Shown one piece after another: positions 26,171 through 34,576 of a stretch of DNA of 43,632 nt (within the stretch, counting starts at the first letter, position 1; each line of letters opens with the position of its first letter). This DNA comes from RGIG6178 sp045612885. Lineage in GTDB: Bacteria; Bacillota_I; Bacilli_A; RFN20; DUOF01. Position numbers and translations under genes: made by a program. Under the pieces are notes generated by a model, which saw only the letters and a program-made list of their open reading frames with translations, did no database searches and was not told the origin of the DNA. The DNA lies in contig JAZKZZ010000013.1 in assembly GCA_045612885.1 (NCBI GenBank), positions 1 to 43,632 of the forward strand. The letters are read 5' to 3'.

Positions 26171-26983
26171 ATGGAATTTATAAACTTATCTTCTACCGCA
26201 TCTACATTATTAATAACTTTATATTCTAGAGCAAATATGTCAAAAAAAGGGTTAATAATTAAAGATGAAAAAGCCGAAGAAATCATTCAATTAGCAGGAT
26301 ATAATCAAAAAAAATTAAAACTTAAACAATCATATCAAATCTTTTTAACTATAAGAGCTAAATTAATTGATGACTATACAGAAGAATTTATAAAAAAACA
26401 TAAAGGAAATTGTACTGTTATCCAGGTTGCATGTGGATTAGACTCTAGATACAATCGGATGAATAACGACAAAGTTAAATGGTATGATTTAGACTTATAT
26501 GGAACAATTGCTTTAAGAAAAAAATTTTATAAACAAACTCAAAATTATAAAATGATTGAAAGTAATGTATGCAACTTCACTTGGATTGATAAATTGGACC
26601 CTAAAGATCTTAAAAAACCTGTATTAATTATCGCAGAAGGATTATTTATGTATTTATCCGAAGAAGATAACCGCACAGTATTCTCTTCTTTACCTAAATA
26701 TTTCAAAGATGTAGATATAATATTTGATGCTTTTTCTCCAGTGGTAGTAAAAATATCAAAGTATGTTGGCACTTTAAAAAGAACTAACGCAAGCTTCCAA
26801 TTTGGATTTAAAGACCCTCAAACTATTACCTCTATGTCTGATAAAATAGAACATAAAGAAACATTGTCTTACAATTCAACAATATACACCAAACAACTAT
26901 CTTTATTTCAAAGATTAAAACTAGCAATTAATAAAGTATTTATTGATAAATCAAGAAGATTAGAAGTCTTTCACATTAAATAA
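26171..26983 (+). CDS. Class I SAM-dependent methyltransferase, leucine carboxyl methyltransferase (LCM/TcmP-like) family
   Basis: About 270 residues. The SAM-binding signature is VIQVACGLDSRY, the glycine loop of the LCM/PPM1/TcmP family, followed by WYDLDL, whose acidic residue would bind the SAM ribose. LIIAEGLFMYLSEED is the family's motif after the methyl-transfer site. N-terminal NLSSTASTLLITLYSRA also fits this family, in which members methylate carboxylates or hydroxyls of small molecules. The substrate here cannot be told. Start ATG 26171 is chosen because SD TAAGGAGTG lies about eight nt upstream; the GTG at 26162 is inside the SD. No biosynthetic genes lie nearby. Confidence 0.85.
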   Translation: MEFINLSSTASTLLITLYSRANMSKKGLIIKDEKAEEIIQLAGYNQKKLKLKQSYQIFLTIRAKLIDDYTEEFIKKHKGNCTVIQVACGLDSRYNRMNNDKVKWYDLDLYGTIALRKKFYKQTQNYKMIESNVCNFTWIDKLDPKDLKKPVLIIAEGLFMYLSEEDNRTVFSSLPKYFKDVDIIFDAFSPVVVKISKYVGTLKRTNASFQFGFKDPQTITSMSDKIEHKETLSYNSTIYTKQLSLFQRLKLAINKVFIDKSRRLEVFHIK

Positions 26984-26986
26984 TTA

Positions 26987-27015
26987 TTGCAATCATCTCT
27001 TTGCTACTTTATAAT
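26987..27015 (+). promoter_or_regulatory. Sigma-A promoter for the 188-aa gene
   Basis: TTGCAA (26987-26992), a 17-nt spacer and a perfect TATAAT (27010-27015), beginning four bases after the methyltransferase stop codon. The leader is about 13 nt. This rules out the apparent TTG start at 26987. Confidence 0.8.
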
Positions 27016-27034
27016 CGTAGTAAGGAGTGTTAGA

Positions 27035-27601
27035 ATGAAAATAAACGGAATAAAAGTTTCTAGCAAAGATTGGAATCATGGAGCAATAATGAAGATAAAA
27101 ACATATTTAGATAGTACAATCGGAGAATATATGGATGATGCTAAACTAAAATATAATAATGAATATATAGCTCAACTAATATATTTAAATTGTTCTAATT
27201 TAATGTCTTTAGATGACAAAGAAATTGAAATTATTCTTCCTATTATAGCATTAACTATTAAATATATGGATGTAGAAATAAATGAAAATGAATCGCAATT
27301 AGATAATGTTAAAAATAGAGCATCTGAAAAATATTTAGAAGTATGTACTTTACTTAATTACTCTCTATTTAAAAAATCGTTAACTGAAGAACAATTTTAT
27401 AATATTGTAAACTTATTTTCCGATAAAAAGAAAAGGAAATATTTTAAAAAAGCATTACAAGAAACTAAAGACTTACTAGAAAACACTAATCAGTTATATC
27501 TTATACATTCATTTTATGGAAAGTTAGAACCAACTTTAAATTTTCTTTCAGAAAGCTATAGAGATATCTCAAAAAAAGAAAAAAAACCAAAGAAAAGATA
27601 A
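27035..27601 (+). CDS. Unknown 188-residue soluble protein
   Basis: Not recognised. It is highly charged, predicted mostly helical, has no membrane segment, and ends with a Lys-rich tail (KKEKKPKKR). The N-terminus MKINGIKVSSKDW could form a small beta hairpin. Start ATG 27035 has SD TAAGGAGTG eight nt upstream, nearly the same leader as the methyltransferase gene before it, and a very good promoter precedes it. The gene ends in a bidirectional terminator shared with hslO. It may be a lineage-specific cytoplasmic protein; no function is offered. Confidence 0.7.
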   Translation: MKINGIKVSSKDWNHGAIMKIKTYLDSTIGEYMDDAKLKYNNEYIAQLIYLNCSNLMSLDDKEIEIILPIIALTIKYMDVEINENESQLDNVKNRASEKYLEVCTLLNYSLFKKSLTEEQFYNIVNLFSDKKKRKYFKKALQETKDLLENTNQLYLIHSFYGKLEPTLNFLSESYRDISKKEKKPKKR

Positions 27602-27636
27602 AAACGATTGGATTAATCTCCAATCGTTTTATTTTT
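27601..27636. terminator. Bidirectional terminator between the 188-aa gene and hslO
   Basis: AAAACGATTGG, an 8-nt loop, CCAATCGTTTT, then ATTTTT. The hslO stop codon (TTA, 27613-27615) lies in the loop, so the last hslO codons form one arm of the stem. Confidence 0.9.
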
Positions 27637-28461
27637 ACTTTCAATAATATTTTTAATATCTTCTTTGGTGTATTTATATATTTTAGAACAGAATTGACAA
27701 ACAACTTCAACATCATCTGTAGCTAACTCTTCTAAATCTTTATTTGGTAAACTAGAAATACCTAGCAAAAATTTTTCCTTACTACAATCACACACATCTT
27801 TAACTTCTATTTCTTCTAAAAGATTAAAATCATTAAACAGATTGAATATATCTTCTTTCACATTATTTATCTTATCTAATTTTAGACTTTCTAAGAAAAC
27901 AACATCTTCTTCTTCATATCCGGTTAAAAGTTGAATAATATATCCTTTTGCTTCCTTTACATATCCATCATCATCTAAACTTACTTGTAAATTCAAGATT
28001 GTAGGAATTTGTTCACTTGCAAAGAAATAATATGCTATATCTTTAGTAATATTAGATTCAGTTAAAATCACATCACTTGTAAAATTATGCTCTGCATCTA
28101 TTGTTTTTGTAACTGACAAAATACCATTGTTTCCGACAACATTTTCAACACTTAAATTATTTTCATTTAATTCTAAATCTCCTGTTGGATTAGAAACATA
28201 ACCTCTAATTAAACCATTACTTGTAGCCTGCATAAATAACATTTTAATTGGTCCATCACTATTAATTTGCATAGTAATTCCATTATTTCCTTTTTCTAAT
28301 ACTCCAATCATTGTTCCTGCTAGTAAAAATCTAGCAAAAGCCATTGTAGTAAGTGGTAATGTTCCCTGCGCCTTACATATAGTAGCAACGCTCTCCTTTG
28401 CGTCTACTCCAATAACTCTTATTTTATTTTCTCTTGCTATACCTCTAAACATATAATCCAT
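27613..28461 (-). CDS. hslO: Hsp33 redox-regulated chaperonin HslO
   Basis: Hsp33 is a cytoplasmic holdase chaperone activated when oxidation releases zinc from four C-terminal cysteines. These are present as CDC (in VCDCSKEK) and CQFC (in VVCQFCSK), so regulation should be intact. The N-terminal body has FARFLLAGTMIG and NGITMQINSDGPI. Start 28461 (MDYMFRGIA) is preferred over ATG 28473 because it matches the family N-terminus and has GGTGAT four nt upstream. The gene follows the ftsH region as in Bacillus, where ftsH, a coaX-type gene and hslO are adjacent; here a convergent gene lies between. Confidence 0.95.
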   Translation of the reverse strand: MDYMFRGIARENKIRVIGVDAKESVATICKAQGTLPLTTMAFARFLLAGTMIGVLEKGNNGITMQINSDGPIKMLFMQATSNGLIRGYVSNPTGDLELNENNLSVENVVGNNGILSVTKTIDAEHNFTSDVILTESNITKDIAYYFFASEQIPTILNLQVSLDDDGYVKEAKGYIIQLLTGYEEEDVVFLESLKLDKINNVKEDIFNLFNDFNLLEEIEVKDVCDCSKEKFLLGISSLPNKDLEELATDDVEVVCQFCSKIYKYTKEDIKNIIESKNKTIGD

Positions 28462-28478
28462 TATTATCACCATTTAAA

Positions 28479-28507
28479 ATTTTAAGATTATCTATAACAA
28501 AAGTCAA
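28479..28507 (-). promoter_or_regulatory. Sigma-A promoter of hslO
   Basis: Minus strand TTGACT (28507-28502), a 17-nt spacer and TAAAAT (28484-28479). The leader would be only about 11 nt, beginning near the SD. Confidence 0.75.
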
Positions 28508-28570
28508 CACACTTCAAATTATATCGCTTTACTATCTTATGTATGATAAACTATTTGCAGGTGAAAAAGA

Positions 28571-29140
28571 GTGAATAAAGTAGAAATTAGAAACAAAATA
28601 AAACAGATACGAATGAAGATGAATTTAGAAATTGTAGATGATTTATCAAAGAAAATAACAGAGAATTTATTATCTTTATTAGCTAACACTTCAAATGATA
28701 CTTTTTTTGTATATAAAAATTTTTCTAATGAAGTAAACACAACATATTTAATTCAATACTTATTAACTAATAATAAAAAAGTATTTTTACCAAAAATACA
28801 AGCAGACACTATGTTAGCCATTCCTTATAATCATAATACTGTGATGAACACTAACACATATGGAATAAGTGAACCAAAAGGAAAAGAATATGAAATAAAT
28901 AACTTCATCTGTATAGTTCCACTTTTAGCAGTTGATATTTATGGTAACAGAATCGGTTTTGGAAAAGGGTATTATGATAAATTCTTAAAAGATAAACAAT
29001 GTATAAAAATAGGAATCTGTTATGATTATCAAATAACAGATACTATTATCCCTGATGAATTTGATATTCCTTTAGATTTTATAGTAAGTGAAAAACGTAC
29101 TATCGTTACTAATCAGAATAAGAAAAAGAAAAGAGAGTAA
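28571..29140 (+). CDS. 5-formyltetrahydrofolate cyclo-ligase
   Basis: It converts 5-formyl-THF to 5,10-methenyl-THF with ATP, recovering a stored one-carbon folate. The 189 residues carry RNKIKQIRMKM near the start, the VFLPKI strand, and the family motif NRIGFGKGYYDKFL followed by IGICYDYQ, IIPDEFDIPLD and the C-terminal EKRTI. The start is GTG 28571, with AGGTGA six nt upstream. The gene sits alone on the plus strand between hslO and ftsH and converges on ftsH, with the two stop codons back to back in a shared hairpin. Confidence 0.93.
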   Translation: MNKVEIRNKIKQIRMKMNLEIVDDLSKKITENLLSLLANTSNDTFFVYKNFSNEVNTTYLIQYLLTNNKKVFLPKIQADTMLAIPYNHNTVMNTNTYGISEPKGKEYEINNFICIVPLLAVDIYGNRIGFGKGYYDKFLKDKQCIKIGICYDYQITDTIIPDEFDIPLDFIVSEKRTIVTNQNKKKKRE

Positions 29141-29170
29141 TTATTCCTTACTCTCTTTTTCTTCTTTAAC
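29117..29170. terminator. Bidirectional terminator between the cyclo-ligase gene and ftsH
   Basis: The core stem GAGAGTAA (29133-29140) pairs with TTACTCTC (29148-29155) and extends outward through A-rich and T-rich arms. Both stop codons are within the structure, so it encodes both Lys/Glu-rich C-termini. Confidence 0.85.
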
Positions 29171-31120
29171 TTCTTCCATTTCTGTAACTTTTTTCTCTAC
29201 TTTTTCTCCGCTTTCATCAAATGTAGGAGCTTCCATACCAGCGATTTCATAGATTTCTTCACTAGTAAGGGTTTCTCTTTCAAGTAAAGCTTCTGCTATT
29301 TTGATTACTAAATCTTTGTTTTCAGTTAAAACTCTAGTAGCTTCTTCATGACACTCTCTAATAATTCTTCTCACTTCAGTATCAATTTCAAATGCAACTT
29401 GGCTAGAGAAATTCTTTCTAGAGTTTGTATAATCTCTACCTAAGAATACATTTCCGCCAGCTTGTTCATATAAAATTGGTCCTAAAGTTGACATTCCTAG
29501 TTCAGTAACCATACTTCTAGCAATTCTACTAGCTCTTTCAATATCGTTACTAGCTCCTGTTGAAACATCACCAAAGAATATTTCTTCACTTACTCTTCCT
29601 CCAAGGAAACTAATGATATGTGCTCTTAATCCACTTTCTGTTTCTAATGTAGTATCTTGTTCTGGAGTCATTAATACATATCCACCAGCATCTCCACGAG
29701 GTATAATTGTTACCTTTTGTACTATGTTAGCATTAGGTACTTTTAATCCTATAGTAGCATGCCCTGCTTCATGATAGGCAACCATTTTCTTTTCTTTAGC
29801 AGTAATAATTCTACTCTTCTTAGCAGGTCCACCCATAACTCTATCAATAGCTTCATCAATATCAGCCATACTAATCTTATCTTTGTTAGCTCTGACTGCT
29901 AAAATAGCAGCTTCATTTAAAGTATTTTCTAGTTCAGCACCACTAAATCCAGGTGTTCTTTTAGCAATATTTGCAAAGTTAACATCATCTTCAAAGAATT
30001 TATTTCTAGCATGTACTCGTAAAATTTCTTCTCTTCCTTTTTTATCTGGTAAGTTAACGATAATTTGTCTATCAAATCTTCCAGGTCTAAGAAGAGCAGG
30101 GTCTAATACATCACTTCTATTAGTAGCAGCGATAATAATAATTCCACTATTCTCATTAAATCCATCCATCTCTACTAACAATTGGTTAAGAGTTTGTTCT
30201 CTTTCATCATGTCCGCCACCAAGTCCAGCTCCTCTTTGTCTACCAACAGCATCAATTTCATCTATAAATATGATACATGGAGCATTTAACTTAGCTTGTC
30301 TAAACATATCTCTAACTCTACTAGCACCAACACCAACATACATTTCTACAAAGTCACTACCAGATATTGAGAAGAAAGGAACTCCAGCTTCTCCTGCAAT
30401 AGCCTTAGCAAGTAATGTTTTACCAGTTCCAGGAGCACCAGTTAATAATACACCCTTAGGTACTCTAGCACCCATTTTAGCAAACTTTTGAGGATTCTTT
30501 AGATATTCAACAAGTTCTTTCATTTCTTCTTTTTCTTCAATACAACCAGCAACATTATCAAATCTAACTTTACTAGAATCTTCTCTTCTTGCTCTACTTC
30601 TACCTACATCAAGTGGACCTCCTCCACCTTTTCCTCCGCCTGAAGCGTTGTTAAGCAATCTAGTAAACAAGAAGAAGAAAATACCACAAATAATTACCAT
30701 TGGTAAGATAGAAATAGCTAACTCAGCCCAAATGTTTGTTTCAAAAGCATCTTCGTAAACAACTACTTTTGCACTAAATTCATTTGCATTAATCGCATCT
30801 ACTAATCTTTCCATTGATGAATTAGCAAACGTAGAAACAAATTTCACTGTTTTACCTTCGGCATCAACATAACTACCTGAAATATCTACTATTCTATTTT
30901 TCTCAATTATATTAAGTGAAGTAAACTCTAAATACTTAGCGCTTCCATTGTTAAGGTCTCCATCTTGATCACCTAAAGCCGCAAACACTTCATTTTCTTT
31001 ATAAGTTTTTATCGTATTATCTTGATTAAAAACAAAAACCAAAATAACAAAAACTAAAATAAGTAACGCCCAAGGCGTAATGTAATGAATTATACCTTTC
31101 TTTCTTTTTATTTCTGCCAT
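29141..31120 (-). CDS. ftsH: ATP-dependent zinc metalloprotease FtsH
   Basis: FtsH is a membrane-anchored hexameric AAA+ protease that removes damaged membrane proteins and regulators. The 659 residues have membrane helices at about 14-31 and 134-154 with an extracellular domain between, and a Gly-rich linker. The AAA+ domain has Walker A GAPGTGKT (228-235), Walker B IIFIDEID and SRH NRSDVLDPALLRPGRFDRQ. The protease has HEAGH (450-454), and the likely third ligand is the Asp in SNDIERA. SD AAAGGAG is good. It follows tilS by 12 bp, the same order as in Bacillus but without hprT between them. Confidence 0.98.
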   Translation of the reverse strand: MAEIKRKKGIIHYITPWALLILVFVILVFVFNQDNTIKTYKENEVFAALGDQDGDLNNGSAKYLEFTSLNIIEKNRIVDISGSYVDAEGKTVKFVSTFANSSMERLVDAINANEFSAKVVVYEDAFETNIWAELAISILPMVIICGIFFFLFTRLLNNASGGGKGGGGPLDVGRSRARREDSSKVRFDNVAGCIEEKEEMKELVEYLKNPQKFAKMGARVPKGVLLTGAPGTGKTLLAKAIAGEAGVPFFSISGSDFVEMYVGVGASRVRDMFRQAKLNAPCIIFIDEIDAVGRQRGAGLGGGHDEREQTLNQLLVEMDGFNENSGIIIIAATNRSDVLDPALLRPGRFDRQIIVNLPDKKGREEILRVHARNKFFEDDVNFANIAKRTPGFSGAELENTLNEAAILAVRANKDKISMADIDEAIDRVMGGPAKKSRIITAKEKKMVAYHEAGHATIGLKVPNANIVQKVTIIPRGDAGGYVLMTPEQDTTLETESGLRAHIISFLGGRVSEEIFFGDVSTGASNDIERASRIARSMVTELGMSTLGPILYEQAGGNVFLGRDYTNSRKNFSSQVAFEIDTEVRRIIRECHEEATRVLTENKDLVIKIAEALLERETLTSEEIYEIAGMEAPTFDESGEKVEKKVTEMEEVKEEKESKE

Positions 31121-31132
31121 ATATATTCTCCT

Positions 31133-32353
31133 TTATCTTTTTTTGCACACATATAAACTAATAGGATTTTCACTTTCATCCCATACTTCATTATAGAACT
31201 TTTTAATATCAATCACAAGCAATAGGGCTCCAAATTTATCAACTATAATTGGCCACTTTTTTCTTAATCGTAAAGGGATTTTTTTATTTATAAAAATCCT
31301 ATTAACTTTGCTATTATTTCCATCATAATTTTTTAGATATAAAGGAAAGTCATTTTGTCTAACAACTACCTTTTCTAATTTTCTTCCACTAGAAGCTATA
31401 TAAAACTCATCAGTTATCTTCTTATTCTCATTATCATCTATCTTATAACAATACTCTTTATTATTTTTATCAATAACCAATAATTCATACTCTTTATATA
31501 AAGCGATATTTTCATATTCTGCTAAAATAATATTAGGTTTATTTGATTTTATTTTTTTTAAAATATCTACTAGTCTTCCCTCTTTTATAGATATTTTTTT
31601 AGAAACATTTTCAATAATAAAATAATATAGTATTTCTTTTTGAATGGACTCATCCAATTTTAAAAATTCACTTATAATAATTCTGTTTTCTCTATTAAAA
31701 CAACTTTCTTTAGCCAAATTAATTTGATTTAACTTAGTTTTCCTATTTTTATTTTTTTCTTGGATTTCTTTTAAGATATCATTTATTTGATCTTCATCCA
31801 TTTTATTTATGACTTCATGACGAATTTTATTTCTTGAATATCTTAAGTCAAAGTTAGTTTCATCAACACCAAACTGAATATTATTTCTTACACAATAATC
31901 TTCCAATTCTTTTTTGCTATACGATAATAAAGGTCGAATAACTTTCATTCCTTGAATAATATTTTCTTCTTTTAATCCATAATGCTCTACTAATGAATTT
32001 CTTTGTTTTTGTAATATATATGTTTCAATATGATCCTCTTTTTGATGTCCCACAAACAAGCATTCACATTCTTCTTTATCATATATTTCTTTAAAAAAAT
32101 TATATCTCTTTACTCTTGCCCAATCTTCAAAATTTCCTATTTTATCCTTTTTACTATCTAAATTAAGAACATATAGTCTTATGTTCTTATTATCACAATA
32201 ATTTTTGACTAACAATTCATCTCTTTTAGCAGTATCTCTATAATTATAATTCACATGGACTGCTATTAAATTGTATTCCTTTTTATTAAATAGAATATCC
32301 AGCAATGCCAATGAATCATTGCCACCACTCACTGCTACTAAAGCATTTTTCAT
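31133..32353 (-). CDS. tilS: tRNA(Ile)-lysidine synthase TilS
   Basis: TilS adds lysine to C34 of the CAU-anticodon tRNA-Ile, changing it to read AUA. The essential PP-loop SGGNDS lies at the start (VAVSGGNDSLALLD), followed by HVNYNYR, VGHQKEDHIET, RPLLSYSKKELEDYC and DETN-x-x-x-RYSRNKIRHEV. The C-terminal region is weaker, as usual in the family, with KKWPIIVD. The start at 32353 (MKNALVAV) is preferred because GGTGAT lies four nt upstream; the frame also opens six codons earlier. About 406 residues. It lies between spoIIE and ftsH as in Bacillus. Confidence 0.94.
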   Translation of the reverse strand: MKNALVAVSGGNDSLALLDILFNKKEYNLIAVHVNYNYRDTAKRDELLVKNYCDNKNIRLYVLNLDSKKDKIGNFEDWARVKRYNFFKEIYDKEECECLFVGHQKEDHIETYILQKQRNSLVEHYGLKEENIIQGMKVIRPLLSYSKKELEDYCVRNNIQFGVDETNFDLRYSRNKIRHEVINKMDEDQINDILKEIQEKNKNRKTKLNQINLAKESCFNRENRIIISEFLKLDESIQKEILYYFIIENVSKKISIKEGRLVDILKKIKSNKPNIILAEYENIALYKEYELLVIDKNNKEYCYKIDDNENKKITDEFYIASSGRKLEKVVVRQNDFPLYLKNYDGNNSKVNRIFINKKIPLRLRKKWPIIVDKFGALLLVIDIKKFYNEVWDESENPISLYVCKKR

Positions 32354-32381
32354 TAACATCACCCATTTCATTATAACATGT

Positions 32382-34289
32382 TTAACTATTTTTTATAACA
32401 TTTATCACCACTATAGTTTGGTCATCATCATTACTATCTCCCTCATAATTCATGATTTCTTGAGCTAATTGTTTTGAGTTTTTACCTTTGCTATTTTCAA
32501 TAAAAGACGTTAAATCTTTCTTTATTCCATCACTAGTTAAAACAATAAAATCAACATCTGTATCAAACTTTAGTTTTTCAACATTAATTTGTTCTACAAT
32601 TCCTAGAGGTAAATTTTCGCTCAACACTTTTTTTACTCCTTCACTTGTTTTCAAGTAAGTTATTCCACTACCGTTCTTATATAAGAATAATTCATTTGAA
32701 AAGATATCATATTCTAGCAAATCTAATGTATTGAATATTTCTTTATCTTTATCCACAAGTAAAGCGTTACATAAAACTATCGCATCTTTTGGTTTCATTT
32801 CAAGTTCAATGAAACTCTTCAATAGAAATAAAGCCTCACTAGACTCTTTGCTTGCTTTTTTTCCATGGCCCATCCCGTCACTAACTAATATATATTTTTT
32901 GTTTTTTATATTAAAATATAAATAATTATCTCCACATATTCCACCATCTTTACTCCTTTGTTTTATATGATGATTAAACAACAATTTTTGATTATTCACT
33001 ATAATATATCTATGCGTGTTAATAATTCTGTTAAAATAACATCTTTCTTCTTTTAGTTTAATATCCAAACGATTCTCAAGTATTTCAATTATCTTATCAA
33101 GATTAATGTCATTGTTTTTGATTTCAATATCAATAAAATAATTATCTAGATAATCTATATTTATTTTTAAACCTACAACATCAATTTTACTATATTTTAA
33201 ATCATTTAAAATATGGCTTTTTATATGAATATCTTCTTCTTCTTTTAGTTTATCACTTAAAAATTTCATATTTTGCAAAACAATATCTTTATTACTTTTC
33301 TTTAAATTAGGGTTGTTCTTCATTTGACTTTCCAAAGAGTTCATTACTTTTTGTATTTTTTTATTTCTGTTTAAACATCTATAGTAACTTTGTTGATATA
33401 GTTTTAATTCATAATCTTTTGGATCTACTACATACTTACTTAAATATATAGAAACTCTATCTGGAATAAATATGATAACCATTGTAGAAAAAGCTGCTTC
33501 TCTTAATAATAAAATATTTTTAAAATAAATTAAAAATGCGCTACAAGCAAAAATATAAATTAAAGAACCTAAATATCTATTTAAATTTACTGGTCTTAAA
33601 GCGAAAACAAAAGTTAACAAATACACACCAGTCAATAAAATTTCCCTACTATTAAGATTAAACATCAAGCAAAGAACTGTAGCTATAATAGCAATCGAAA
33701 AATCCATTTTCATTAAGACATAAGTTGTAACTATTAAAAGCACAAGAGAAACATTAAAATTCCATATATTTACATTTAATTGAAAAATAATAGAACTAAT
33801 AAAAAAGGATACAAGCGTTAATTCTTTTCTAGTTAAGGAAAAGTTTTCTCTTGATTTAAATTGAAAACTCATATTGGTAACATAATAACATAGAAAATAA
33901 CTTAATAAAGGAACAAATATTATATTAACAAGAGGTTGTTTACAACATAAATAAAAGAGAACACTTAATACAAAACCAAAAAAAGCTCCGGATATTGATA
34001 AATGTTCTCTTGCAGATAATTTAAAACTAGTTAATATAATAGAAAATAACCAAGTTGATAAAAACGTCACAAGAAGAACAATTGGAAATATAGCAACATT
34101 AAGTATGAGTGAAACAATAAACATTCCTAGTAATCCATAAATAAAGTATGAATTCTTGTATCCTGCCAAAACAGCTAACAAAGGAATCGCCAATATAAAA
34201 TACGCGCCATTAAAGTCGCTGAATGAGGCAATCATCATTACTAAAATTATTAACAAATTAATCGATATTTCTTTTGACTTCGAATTCAT
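32382..34289 (-). CDS. spoIIE: Stage II sporulation protein E (SpoIIE) serine phosphatase
   Basis: In Bacillus, SpoIIE dephosphorylates the anti-anti-sigma factor SpoIIAA to release sigma-F in the forespore and interacts with the FtsZ ring. The 635 residues have about ten membrane helices in the first 300 residues, a central region of about 140 residues including a coiled-coil-like stretch, and a C-terminal PP2C-type phosphatase. The metal-binding Asp residues are visible in GDNYLYF, LVSDGMGHGKKASKES, FIVLTSDGI and DDDQTIVV. SDGMGHG is typical of SpoIIE. Start ATG 34289 (MNSKSKEIS) is chosen because AAGGTGAT lies six nt upstream; the 22 codons before it, to 34355, run into the promoter region. 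It is somewhat shorter than the Bacillus protein. A candidate Spo0A box lies upstream. Confidence 0.92.
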   Translation of the reverse strand: MNSKSKEISINLLIILVMMIASFSDFNGAYFILAIPLLAVLAGYKNSYFIYGLLGMFIVSLILNVAIFPIVLLVTFLSTWLFSIILTSFKLSAREHLSISGAFFGFVLSVLFYLCCKQPLVNIIFVPLLSYFLCYYVTNMSFQFKSRENFSLTRKELTLVSFFISSIIFQLNVNIWNFNVSLVLLIVTTYVLMKMDFSIAIIATVLCLMFNLNSREILLTGVYLLTFVFALRPVNLNRYLGSLIYIFACSAFLIYFKNILLLREAAFSTMVIIFIPDRVSIYLSKYVVDPKDYELKLYQQSYYRCLNRNKKIQKVMNSLESQMKNNPNLKKSNKDIVLQNMKFLSDKLKEEEDIHIKSHILNDLKYSKIDVVGLKINIDYLDNYFIDIEIKNNDINLDKIIEILENRLDIKLKEERCYFNRIINTHRYIIVNNQKLLFNHHIKQRSKDGGICGDNYLYFNIKNKKYILVSDGMGHGKKASKESSEALFLLKSFIELEMKPKDAIVLCNALLVDKDKEIFNTLDLLEYDIFSNELFLYKNGSGITYLKTSEGVKKVLSENLPLGIVEQINVEKLKFDTDVDFIVLTSDGIKKDLTSFIENSKGKNSKQLAQEIMNYEGDSNDDDQTIVVINVIKNS

Positions 34290-34309
34290 ACTTTCATCAC
34301 CTTGCGATA

Positions 34310-34343
34310 ATTGTACAATATTTCTTTTGTCGAAAATTGTCAT
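34310..34343 (-). promoter_or_regulatory. Candidate spoIIE promoter with a 22-nt spacer and Spo0A box
   Basis: On the minus strand ATGACA (34343-34338) and TACAAT (34315-34310) are separated by 22 nt, with a perfect Spo0A box TTGTCGAA on the plus strand at 34327-34334 between them. A second, imperfect match (TTTTGTCTGA on the minus strand) overlaps the bofA stop. In Bacillus, Spo0A-activated promoters such as spoIIE and spoIIG have unusually long -35/-10 spacing. The match here is suggestive only. Confidence 0.45.
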
Positions 34344-34347
34344 ACTT

Positions 34348-34539
34348 TCAGACAAAATTGATATATATCAAATAAAGTATCATAAAAATCACCCCATAGA
34401 TACCAAACATTCCACAAAACATAATAAAAAACCATTCCAAAGGAATGATGATTCCAAAAAAAGATAACAGATACCTAACACCAAACAAAGATAATAAAAC
34501 AATAAATATTTTAATCACAAATTTAATTATTTTTTCCAC
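34348..34539 (-). CDS. bofA: BofA-like inhibitor of pro-sigma-K processing
   Basis: A 63-residue hydrophobic protein with two membrane helices. In Bacillus, BofA holds the SpoIVFB protease inactive in the outer forespore membrane until the right stage. The C-terminal half IIIPLEWFFIMFCGMFGIYGV matches the family pattern IP-x-N-x(n)-G-x-x-GxPGV, with Tyr replacing the usual Pro. Position supports the call, since bofA follows recR in Bacillus (with yaaL between). The start is GTG 34539 with GGTGAT six nt upstream. It is shorter than Bacillus BofA (about 87 residues). The stop is TGA, and it lies next to the spoIIE promoter. Confidence 0.78.
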   Translation of the reverse strand: MEKIIKFVIKIFIVLLSLFGVRYLLSFFGIIIPLEWFFIMFCGMFGIYGVIFMILYLIYINFV

Positions 34540-34576
34540 AAAAAAATCACCACTTCATTATATGAAATGGCGACAA

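Noticed and set aside
29883..30491. 202-codon plus-strand open frame inside ftsH
   Set aside because: It is antisense to the AAA+ domain of ftsH, a common shadow of a conserved gene.
34290..34355. 22-codon upstream extension of SpoIIE
   Set aside because: It runs across the Spo0A box and -10-like element, and AAGGTGAT before 34289 fits a start there.
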